DNA from: Alphaproteobacteria bacterium
Lineage (GTDB): Bacteria; Pseudomonadota; Alphaproteobacteria; Caulobacterales; Caulobacteraceae
DNA length: 15,444 nt
Assembly (NCBI GenBank): GCA_018895795.1
Contig: JAHINZ010000452.1
Location: forward strand, 1-15,444
Direction: 5' to 3'
Position 1 is the first letter of the stretch, and every line of letters begins with the position of its first letter. Shown here in pieces: positions 6,114 to 12,678 of the stretch. The notes under the pieces were generated by a model. The model searched no databases. It was not told the DNA's origin and saw nothing but the letters and a program-made list of their open reading frames with translations. The translations under genes and the position numbers were made by a program.

Positions 6114-6896
6114 TTATATAGGACGCGCCTGAATTTCTGTAACGCGCGCGACGACCGCAAGAGTCACTTGCGCCGCGCCGGCCGCCTTCAGGGCCCGCGC
6201 GCAGCCCTCGGCCGTGGCCCCGGTGGTCAGAACATCATCGACCAGCACGATCTTGCGGCCGATCACCCGATGGCGGCGCGACTCGGGCACGACGAAGGCG
6301 GCGGCCACATTGCGCCGCCGGCCCGAGGCCGACTTGCCGCCCTGGCTGTCGGTGTCGCGCCGGCGCACCAGGGCGTCGGGCAGATAGGTCGCGCCGCTCA
6401 GCCGCGCCAGGGGCCGGGCGATCTCGGCGGCCTGGTTGTAGCGCCGGCGCAGCAGACGGCCCGGATGCATCGGCACCGGGGCGATGGCGTCGGCCTCGTC
6501 CAGCAGCGGGGCGGCGGCCCGCGACAGCCAGCGGGCGAACAGACCCGACAGATCGGTGCGGTCGGCGTGCTTGAGCTTCAGGATCAGGTCGCGCGAATGT
6601 TCGTCATAGACGCAGGCGGCCCGGGCCCGCGAAAAGGCCCTGGGTTGCGCCTGGCACAGCGGGCAGTGCGTGACCCCGCCGCTGTCGAACGGCTGAGCCG
6701 CGCCGCAACCGTCGCAGACCGGGTCGTCCAGGAAGGTCACGCGGCTCCAGGCCTGGGCCGACAGGCCGCCGCTCAGGGCCGGGTCGCCCTCCAGGGTGCG
6801 CGGCGGCAGGACCAGGTCCAGCAGGCCGCGACCCAGCGTGATAAAACGCGGACCGCCTTTCCATAACCGCCGCAAGTCGCCATGTTCCGCGCCCAT
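6114..6896 (-). CDS. comF: ComF family protein (phosphoribosyltransferase fold)
   Basis: 260 residues. The N-terminal zinc-finger part has C61-C64 and C78-C81 (VCDGCGAAQ, THCPLCQ). Then comes LILKLKHADRTDLSGLFARWL, the family's VPMHPGRLLRRRYNQAAEIARPLA (141-164), and the PRPP-binding loop IVLVDDVLTTGAT (216-228). ComF is needed for DNA uptake in naturally competent bacteria; in many others its role (DNA processing or nucleotide salvage) is unsettled. The start ATG 6896 has GAGG 5 nt upstream, inside the opposite gene. The first 2 bases of this start overlap the start of the plus-strand gene at 6895. grxC follows with only 28 nt between, but has its own promoter. Confidence 0.93.
   Translation of the reverse strand: MGAEHGDLRRLWKGGPRFITLGRGLLDLVLPPRTLEGDPALSGGLSAQAWSRVTFLDDPVCDGCGAAQPFDSGGVTHCPLCQAQPRAFSRARAACVYDEHSRDLILKLKHADRTDLSGLFARWLSRAAAPLLDEADAIAPVPMHPGRLLRRRYNQAAEIARPLARLSGATYLPDALVRRRDTDSQGGKSASGRRRNVAAAFVVPESRRHRVIGRKIVLVDDVLTTGATAEGCARALKAAGAAQVTLAVVARVTEIQARPI
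6115..6143 (-). promoter_or_regulatory. Promoter of the grxC operon, overlapping the comF stop codon
   Basis: On the minus strand, -35 GTTACA (6143-6138), a 17-nt spacer and -10 TATATA (6120-6115). The extended -10 CCTATATA matches 6 of 8 positions of the Caulobacter GCTANAWC form. The -10 shares bases with the comF stop TAA (6116-6114), and the -35 lies in comF codons. Predicted start near 6108, leader about 22 nt. Confidence 0.65.
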
Positions 6897-7806
6897 GACC
6901 GCCTCGCCTCTTCTTTTCGACCGCGCCCTTCACAAGGCCCGCCTCGACCGCGCCGCGCCCGACTATCTCAGCGCCGACTTCCTCAAGCGCCGGGCCGCCG
7001 AGGATGTGGTGATGCGGCTGGAGACGATCCTGCGACGCTTTCCGGTCGCCGTCGATCTGGGATCGAGAAACGGCGCTTTCTCGCGGGCCCTGGCGGCCAG
7101 CGACGCGGCGCAAAAGATCGACGTGCTGCTGGAGACCGACCTGTCGGGGCGCATGCTGGCCGGCCGCGACGGCCTGCGGGCCGTGGCCGACGAGGAGCGC
7201 CTGCCGTTCGGCGACGCCAGCCTGGACCTGGCGGTCTCGACCCTGGCCCTGCACTGGACCAATGACCTGGTCGGGGCGCTGATCCAGATCCGCCGCGCCC
7301 TGCGGCCCGACGGCCTGTTCATCGGCGCGCTGTTCGGCGGCGCCACCCTGACCGAGCTGCGTCAGGTGCTGCTGCAGGCCGAGGACGAGATCAGCGGCGG
7401 CGCGGCCCCGCGGGTGTCGCCGTTCGCCGACGCCATCGACGCGGCCGGGCTGTTGCAGCGCGCCGGCTTCGCCCTGCCCGTCGCCGATGTCGACCGGGTC
7501 AAGGTGCGCTACGGCCATCCGATCGAACTGCTGCGGGACCTGCGCAAGATGGGCGAGACCAGCGTGCTGCTGGACCGCTCGCGCAAGCCCTTGAGCCGAC
7601 GCGTGCTGCTGCGGGCCTTGGACCTCTATGTCGAGCGCTTCGCCGAGGCCGACGGCCGGGTGCCGGCGACGTTCGAGATCGTGGCGGTCACGGGATGGGG
7701 GCCGCATGAGAGCCAGCAGAAGCCGCTGCGGCCGGGCTCGGCCAAGATGCGGCTGGCCGATGCGCTGGGGGTGGTGGAGCAGTCGGCGGGGGAGAAGCCG
7801 GTTTAG
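6895..7806 (+). CDS. NDUFAF5-type SAM methyltransferase-fold protein
   Basis: 303 residues that closely follow the plan of human NDUFAF5, a mitochondrial complex I assembly factor reported to hydroxylate an arginine of NDUFS7 despite a methyltransferase fold. Seen: the start LLFDRALHKARLDRAA, motif I VAVDLGSRNGAFSRAL (52-65), ADEERLPFGDASLDLAVSTLALHWTNDL (98-125), IRRALRPDGLFIGALFGGATLTELR, VSPFADAIDAAGLLQRAGF, and the ending VPATFEIVAVTGWGPHESQQKPLRPGSA. The middle glycine of the usual GxGxG SAM loop is arginine here (GSRNG). ATG 6895 has no Shine-Dalgarno site; the conserved FDR at 8-10 fixes the start at or very near it. The upstream in-frame extension to 6796 lies inside comF. BioC-like methyltransferase is the alternative call, less likely. 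It is convergent with mutT. Confidence 0.9.
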   Translation: MTASPLLFDRALHKARLDRAAPDYLSADFLKRRAAEDVVMRLETILRRFPVAVDLGSRNGAFSRALAASDAAQKIDVLLETDLSGRMLAGRDGLRAVADEERLPFGDASLDLAVSTLALHWTNDLVGALIQIRRALRPDGLFIGALFGGATLTELRQVLLQAEDEISGGAAPRVSPFADAIDAAGLLQRAGFALPVADVDRVKVRYGHPIELLRDLRKMGETSVLLDRSRKPLSRRVLLRALDLYVERFAEADGRVPATFEIVAVTGWGPHESQQKPLRPGSAKMRLADALGVVEQSAGEKPV

Positions 7807-7877
7807 GGGCGGTCGAGACCGCGCCGCTAATCGCTACACAGGCCACCAGAACGCCGCGCTCGACGGCCCAAAAGGCC

Positions 7878-8282
7878 TCAAAGCAGATCCCGCAGCCAGG
7901 CCACCAGCGGCACATCGGCCGGCGGCATCGGATAGTCGGCCAGCTTGTCGGGCTTCACCCAGGCCAGGGCCTCGTGTTCCTTGCGCGTCACCAGGCCCTC
8001 CCAGCGGCGCAGCAGATACAGCGGCATCAGCAGGTGGAAGGTCTCGTAGGTGTGGGACGCGAACACGAACGGCGCCAGGCAGGCCTGGGCGACCTTGATG
8101 CCCAGCTCCTCGTCCAGTTCGCGGATCAGGCACTGTTCGGGCGTCTCGCCGGCCTCGACCTTGCCGCCGGGAAACTCCCACAGGCCGGCCAGTGACTTGC
8201 CCTGGGGCCTCTGGCAGATCAGCACGCGGCCATCGACATCGATCAGGGCGGCGGCGGCGACAAGGACGATGGGCTTGGTCAT
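7878..8282 (-). CDS. mutT: 8-oxo-dGTP diphosphatase (MutT, Nudix family)
   Basis: 134 residues, usual for MutT, which hydrolyses 8-oxo-dGTP so that it is not built into DNA. The Nudix box is complete at residues 40-62: G-x5-E46-x7-R54-E55-L-x-E58-E59-x-G61-I. The N-terminus VAAAALIDVDGRVLICQRPQGKSLAGLWEFPGGK and the later EHEALAWVKPDKLADYPMPPADVPLV also fit MutT. ATG 8282 gives the standard start (MTKPIVLVAAAAL); the longer ORF beginning at 8687 runs through the repeat element and is not credible. No Shine-Dalgarno site is visible. In Caulobacter relatives mutT is often linked to argJ; here its upstream neighbour is a divergent RNA helicase. Confidence 0.93.
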   Translation of the reverse strand: MTKPIVLVAAAALIDVDGRVLICQRPQGKSLAGLWEFPGGKVEAGETPEQCLIRELDEELGIKVAQACLAPFVFASHTYETFHLLMPLYLLRRWEGLVTRKEHEALAWVKPDKLADYPMPPADVPLVAWLRDLL

Positions 8283-8328
8283 GAGCGCGGGTTTGGCGCG
8301 ACGGGGCTGGACTGACAAGAGGGGCCGA

Positions 8329-8443
8329 CACTTGCCCCCTCCGGATGCTGCGCATCCTCCTCCCCCGGAGGGCGAAGATGAAACGCGCCGACCTCGTCTT
8401 CCCCCTCCGGGGGAGGAGCGCGATAGCGCGGAGGGGGCCAGTG
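8329..8443. repeat. 115-bp nested palindromic intergenic element
   Basis: The ends CACT-t-GCCCCCTCC (8329-8342) and GGAGGGGGC-c-AGTG (8430-8443) pair. Just inside are two side hairpins: GGATGC-TGC-GCATCC (8343-8357) and GCGC-GATA-GCGC (8418-8429). Then comes a perfect 15-bp stem, TCCTCCCCCGGAGGG (8358-8372) with CCCTCCGGGGGAGGA (8403-8417), extended by GAAGA (8374-8378) with TCTTC (8397-8401). The whole folds as a cruciform or a multi-arm RNA. No coding signal. It looks like a dispersed repeat of the REP/MITE type; its copy number cannot be seen here. Confidence 0.8.
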
Positions 8444-8688
8444 GCGGACCGGTCCAACCCCACCTCTTGACTTCGCACCTGCAATAAACGATGTAGGCCT
8501 TGCGCCAAAAGGCGCTATCGGCGCTCCAGTCGCGTGAAGGTCCGTTTTCGGACCAGCCTGTCGAGCGCCATGAAACGTCCACAAGACCGCCCGGGCCACG
8601 CGGGGCGCTCCCCAACCGACCCGTCCCATGGACGAGCCGCGCGAGGACCGCGCGCGCCGTCATGGGCTCTGTCTGAAAGACACCCAAC
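8444..8688 (+). other. Hairpin-rich region upstream of the RNA helicase
   Basis: No gene is seen. A TTGACT at 8467-8472 has only a poor -10 17 nt later (GATGTA). Hairpins follow one another: GCGCC-AAAA-GGCGC (8502-8515), GGTCCG-TTTT-CGGACC (8539-8554), GGGG-CGCT-CCCC (8602-8613), CGCGCG-AGGAC-CGCGCG (8638-8654) and TGTCT-GAA-AGACA (8670-8682). If transcription starts near 8500, this would be a leader of almost 200 nt. The last hairpin ends 6 nt before the start codon. Confidence 0.5.
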
Positions 8689-10140
8689 TTGACTCAATTT
8701 ACTGATCTTGGCTTGGCCAAGCCCCTTCTCAAGGCGCTGACCGACAAGGGCTACACCACCCCCACCCCGATCCAGGCCCAGGCCATCCCGATCGTGATGA
8801 CCGGCCGCGACCTGCTGGGCATCGCCCAGACCGGCACCGGCAAGACCGCCGCCTTCGCCCTGCCGATCCTGCACCGCCTGGCCGAAGACAAGAAGCCGGC
8901 CCCGCGCCGCGGCTTCCGCTGCCTGGTCCTGTCGCCGACCCGCGAACTGGCCACGCAAATCGCCGAGAGCTTCCGCGACTATGGCAAGCATATGGGTCTG
9001 ACCGTCGCCACCATCTTCGGCGGCGTGAAGTATGGCCCGCAGATGAAGGCCCTGGCGGCCGGCGTCGACGTGGTCGTGGCCACCCCGGGCCGCCTGATGG
9101 ACCATCTGGGCGAAAAGTCCGCCCACCTGAACGGCGTCGAGATCTTCGTGCTCGACGAAGCCGACCAGATGCTGGACCTGGGCTTCGTGGTGCCGATCCG
9201 CAAGATCGCCAGCCAGCTGCCCAAGGAACGCCAGAACCTGTTCTTCTCGGCCACCATGCCCAGCGAGATCGGCAAGCTGGCCGGCGAGCTGCTGAAGAAC
9301 CCGGCCCAGGTGTCGATCACCCCGTCGGCCACCACGGTCGAGCGCATCGACCAGTCGCTGATCTTCATCGAAGCCCAGCGCAAGCGTCCGCTGCTGGCCG
9401 AACTGCTGGCCGACAAGGCCGTGGAACGCTCGATCGTCTTCACCCGCACCAAGCGCGGCGCCGACCGGGTGGCCAAGTATCTGGTCGCCAGCGGCATCGA
9501 AGCGGCCGCCATCCATGGCGACAAGACCCAAGGCCAGCGTGAACGCGCCCTGGCCGCCTTCAAGGCCGGCCAGGTCAAGGCGCTGATCGCCACCGACATC
9601 GCGGCCCGCGGCATCGACGTCAACGACGTCAGCCACGTGTTCAATTTCGAGCTGCCCAACGTGCCGGAATCCTACGTCCACCGCATCGGCCGGACCGCGC
9701 GCAAGGGCAAGGACGGCATCGCCATCAGCTTCTGCGCCGATGACGAGCGCACCCTGCTGCGCGACATCCAGAAGGCCACCCGCCAGACCATCCCGACCTT
9801 CGATCGCCGCAACGACAAGAGCCTGGCGGCCGCGGCGGCCGTGGCCGACAAGCTGGCCCCGCCGGAGAAGTATGTCGATCCGCGTCGCGCCGACCCGCGC
9901 AGCAACGTGCCGGCCGAACTGCGCCGCCAGCGTAACCGTCCGGCCCGCGGCGGCGACGCCGGCAAGGGCGGCGGCCAAGGCCAGAGCCGCAGTGGCGGCA
10001 ATGGCGGCGGCGGTCGCAACGGCGCCGGTTCGAACGCGGCGGCCAAGCCGGCCGGCGGCGATTACCGCGGCCCCAAGCGAAGCGGCGGCGGCGGCGGCGG
10101 CGTAACGGCGGTCGAGACCCGCTGGACGCCGATCGACTAG
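8689..10140 (+). CDS. rhlE: DEAD-box ATP-dependent RNA helicase (RhlE-like)
   Basis: 483 residues with every DEAD-box motif: Q motif F4...GYTTPTPIQ (21-29), I AQTGTGKT (46-53), Ia PTRELA (83-88), GG (111), Ib TPGR (132-135), II DEAD (156-159), III SAT (187-189), IV IVFTRTKR, V ATDIAARGID (301-310) and VI HRIGRTARKG (331-340). The tail (about 391-483) is basic and glycine-rich (GGDAGKGGGQGQSRSGGNGGGG), a likely RNA-holding region as in RhlE. It unwinds RNA in ribosome assembly and mRNA decay, often in the cold. The start is TTG 8689: an in-frame stop lies at 8674-8676, and the next ATG (residue 37) would remove the Q motif. No good Shine-Dalgarno site; the GAAAGA at 8675-8680 lies in a hairpin. 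The subfamily name is less certain than the family. Confidence 0.95.
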   Translation: MTQFTDLGLAKPLLKALTDKGYTTPTPIQAQAIPIVMTGRDLLGIAQTGTGKTAAFALPILHRLAEDKKPAPRRGFRCLVLSPTRELATQIAESFRDYGKHMGLTVATIFGGVKYGPQMKALAAGVDVVVATPGRLMDHLGEKSAHLNGVEIFVLDEADQMLDLGFVVPIRKIASQLPKERQNLFFSATMPSEIGKLAGELLKNPAQVSITPSATTVERIDQSLIFIEAQRKRPLLAELLADKAVERSIVFTRTKRGADRVAKYLVASGIEAAAIHGDKTQGQRERALAAFKAGQVKALIATDIAARGIDVNDVSHVFNFELPNVPESYVHRIGRTARKGKDGIAISFCADDERTLLRDIQKATRQTIPTFDRRNDKSLAAAAAVADKLAPPEKYVDPRRADPRSNVPAELRRQRNRPARGGDAGKGGGQGQSRSGGNGGGGRNGAGSNAAAKPAGGDYRGPKRSGGGGGGVTAVETRWTPID

Positions 10141-10181
10141 ATCGCCGACTCGATCCGGTTCAGAGCCCGATCGACGCGCTG

Positions 10182-10206
10182 AAACCCATACTCAAAATGG
10201 GTTTTT
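10182..10206 (+). terminator. Terminator of the helicase gene, with an alternative hairpin
   Basis: AAACCCAT (10182-10189) and ATGGGTTT (10197-10204) form a perfect 8-bp stem with a 7-nt loop, ending in a run of five T (10202-10206). A second perfect stem, CTCAAAA (10191-10197) with TTTTGAG (10203-10209), uses the same bases, so only one of the two can form at a time. It lies about 40 nt after the helicase stop. Confidence 0.7.
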
Positions 10207-10407
10207 GAGGCGCCGTCGAGGCCGCTCAACGTTCTGAATTAACGGCCATTTTCACCCGCGAAGGTGGAGGTGGTCGTTTTTTCACGCACGACGTCGAGTC
10301 TCGCCCAACCCAGAGACGCAAGGCCGGCATTGAGGCCTTGAATCCCGCTTCGCTATGGGGTCCCTTGTCCGTGTTACCGGTCTCGATCGGTGGAGGGGAC
10401 GTCCGCC
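10207..10407 (+). other. Upstream region of the histidine kinase gene
   Basis: About 200 nt with no gene and no convincing -35/-10 pair. Seen: a T6 run (10277-10282), a GAGTC methylation-type site (10296-10300), a 7-bp hairpin CAAGGCC-GGCATTGA-GGCCTTG (10319-10340), and GGAGGGG (10392-10398) as the Shine-Dalgarno site of the kinase. No EcfG-type GGAAC box was found here. Confidence 0.45.
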
Positions 10408-12678
10408 ATGGCGGAGACAACGCCGGGCGTCGCGCCGGCCCTGACCAAGATCGACGGCGGCGAAATGGGGCGCCGGGTCCGGGCGTTCGACTGGTCGACG
10501 ACACCGCTGGGCGCCGTGGACGGCTGGTCGCCCAGCTTGCGCATGGCGGTCGACATGATCCTGGCGACCACGTTCCCCATGGCCCTGCGCTGGGGCCCTG
10601 ACCTGTGCCTGATCTATAATGACGCCTATGCCCCGGCCCTGCACGATCGGCACCCGGGCGCCTTGGGCATGCCCTTCACCCAGCATTCGGCGGACTTCCA
10701 GGCCAGCCTGCGCAGCCTGCACGAAGACATCCTGGCGGGCGCCAGCGGCGGCTACGCCTTCCAGCGGCTGCCGCTGCGGGTGAAGCGCGACGGCGATACC
10801 GAAACCCGCCTGGGGTACTTCACCGTCAATTACAGTCCGGCGCCCGACGCCTCGACCGCGACCGGCGTGGGCGGGGTGCTGGTGGCGGCCGTCGAGATCA
10901 CCCAGGCGGTGCAAACCGAACGGGTCCTGCGCGACACCGAACAGCGCTACCGCCTGGCGATCGAGGCGGCCGGCGGCGTCGGGACCTGGGACTGGGACAT
11001 CAAGGCCAACAAGGTCTATGCCGACCTTTTCTACACCACCCTGCATTCGCTTTCGCCAGACTTCGCCGAGGTCGGCCTGCCGGTGCAGAGCTTCGCGCCG
11101 GCGGTGCATGAAGAGGATCGCGACCGGATCCGCGACATCGCGCGAGCGGCCATGAAGACGGGCGGCGACTTCTCGGACGAGTACCGCGTGGTCCAGGCCG
11201 ATGGCTCCATCCGCTGGGTGCATGCGCGCGGCAGTTGCTATCTGGACGCCGACGGCGCGCCGCAGCGCAATGCCGGCGTGGTGCTGGACATCACCGAACG
11301 CAAGGCCGTCGAGGCCGCTCTGCGTGCGGCCCAGGCGGACCTGGAACTGTCCGCCGACGCCGCCCGGATGGGCCGCTGGGACCACAATCCCGAGACCGGG
11401 GCCCGCTTTTGGGACGCGCGCGCCAGGGCCATCTTCGGGATCGACGATAGCGTCGAGTCTGGCCAGGAGGACTTCGAGCGCCTGATCCACCCGGTGGACG
11501 CGGTCAAGGTGCGCGCCGCCATCCAGGCCGCCATGGATCCGTCCGGAGACGGCAAGATCAATCTCGAATACCGGATCCGCCGCGCCGATGACGGCGCGCC
11601 GCGCTGGATCGAAACCTTCGGTCGGGCCTATTTCGAGGCCGGCGCCTGCACCCGCTTCGTCGGCGTGATCTCCGACATCACCGAGCGCAAGACGGCCGAA
11701 GCCCAGGTCCTGCGCCAGCAGGAGACCCTGCGCCTGGCGGTCGAGGCCGCCGATGTCGGGGTCTGGGAATTCGATCTGGAGACCGATGTCCTGTCCTGGT
11801 CGGACCGTTGCCGCGCGATGTTCGGCGTGCCGTCGGACGAACCCGTGACGCTCGACGGCTTCTACGCCCGGCTGCATCCGGAGGATCTGGAGGCCACCTG
11901 CGCCGCCCTGTCGCGCACCCTGGATCCGGAGATCCGCGACGACTACGCCCACGAATTTCGCGCCATCGGTCGTGATGACGGGGTGGAACGTTGGATCGCC
12001 GCCAAGGGCGAAGCCTTCTTTTCCCCTGAGGGCAAGGCCACGCGCCTGCTGGGGGCCACGCTGGACATCACCGAGCGCAAGCGGGCCGAGACCCACCTGC
12101 GGCTGCTGGTCAACGAACTGAACCACCGGGTGAAGAACTCGCTGGCCACCATCCAGGCCATCGCGGCGCAGAGTTTCAACGGCACGCACAGCCTGCCCCA
12201 GGCGCGGGAAGCCTTTTCCAACCGCATCGTCGCCCTGGCCGAAGCCCACGACCTACTGACCCGGGAAAACTGGGAGAGCGCCGAGTTGCACGAACTGGCT
12301 TCGAACCTGGCCCTGCTGCACGGCGGCGCGGCGCGGTTCAGCCTGATCGGTCCGTCCGTGCGCCTGTCGCCCCGCGCGGCCCTGTCGCTGTCGATGGCGC
12401 TGCACGAACTGGCCACCAACGCCGTCAAGTACGGGGCGTTGTCCGTGCCCGAGGGCCGCGTCACGATCGCCTGGGACATGGCCCCCTCCGACGGCGCCGA
12501 GCGGCTGGACCTGACCTGGACCGAAACCGGAGGCCCGCCGGTCACGCCGCCCAGCCGGCGCGGCTTCGGATCCCGCCTGATCGAGCGCGGCCTGGCCGCC
12601 GAACTGTCAGGCGAGGCCGTGATCCGCTTCGAGCCGCAAGGCGTGGTCTGCCAGATCCGCGCCTTGCTGGACGCTTAG
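10408..12678 (+). CDS. HWE-family sensor histidine kinase with four PAS-type regions
   Basis: 756 residues, no membrane segment, so a soluble sensor. Residues about 20-165 form a PAS-like module opening with FDWSTTPLGAVDGWSPSLR. Three canonical PAS/PAC units follow at about 180-300, 311-430 and 438-555, each ending in DITERK. The kinase part starts near 560: H573 in ELNHRVKNSLATIQAIAAQ is the phosphorylated histidine, ALHELATNAVKYGAL with N671 is the N box, and W704-T-E706 (LTWTETGGPP) is the W-x-E that gives the HWE family its name; GFGSRLIERGLAAELSG is the last ATP-lid part. ATG 10408 follows GGAGGGG by 9 nt; a GTG at 10390 overlaps that site and is less likely. No response regulator lies nearby. 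HWE and related kinases often phosphorylate PhyR or single-domain receivers; the signal and partner are unknown. The stop overlaps the convergent permease stop (12675-12678). Confidence 0.95.
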   Translation: MAETTPGVAPALTKIDGGEMGRRVRAFDWSTTPLGAVDGWSPSLRMAVDMILATTFPMALRWGPDLCLIYNDAYAPALHDRHPGALGMPFTQHSADFQASLRSLHEDILAGASGGYAFQRLPLRVKRDGDTETRLGYFTVNYSPAPDASTATGVGGVLVAAVEITQAVQTERVLRDTEQRYRLAIEAAGGVGTWDWDIKANKVYADLFYTTLHSLSPDFAEVGLPVQSFAPAVHEEDRDRIRDIARAAMKTGGDFSDEYRVVQADGSIRWVHARGSCYLDADGAPQRNAGVVLDITERKAVEAALRAAQADLELSADAARMGRWDHNPETGARFWDARARAIFGIDDSVESGQEDFERLIHPVDAVKVRAAIQAAMDPSGDGKINLEYRIRRADDGAPRWIETFGRAYFEAGACTRFVGVISDITERKTAEAQVLRQQETLRLAVEAADVGVWEFDLETDVLSWSDRCRAMFGVPSDEPVTLDGFYARLHPEDLEATCAALSRTLDPEIRDDYAHEFRAIGRDDGVERWIAAKGEAFFSPEGKATRLLGATLDITERKRAETHLRLLVNELNHRVKNSLATIQAIAAQSFNGTHSLPQAREAFSNRIVALAEAHDLLTRENWESAELHELASNLALLHGGAARFSLIGPSVRLSPRAALSLSMALHELATNAVKYGALSVPEGRVTIAWDMAPSDGAERLDLTWTETGGPPVTPPSRRGFGSRLIERGLAAELSGEAVIRFEPQGVVCQIRALLDA

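Noticed and set aside
8329..8443. CRISPR-like or rho-independent terminator reading of the palindromic element
   Set aside because: There is no series of equal repeats with spacers, and no T-run follows either arm.
7878..8687. Longer mutT reading frame starting at 8687
   Set aside because: The extra 135 codons run through the palindromic element and show no protein features; the ATG at 8282 gives the normal MutT start.
8515..9978. Minus-strand ORF of 487 codons opposite the helicase
   Set aside because: The helicase frame has every DEAD-box motif; the antisense frame has none and is rich in Gly, Gln and His.
10282..12249. Minus-strand ORF of 655 codons opposite the histidine kinase
   Set aside because: No recognisable domain and low-complexity composition, while the plus strand holds a complete kinase with all motifs.
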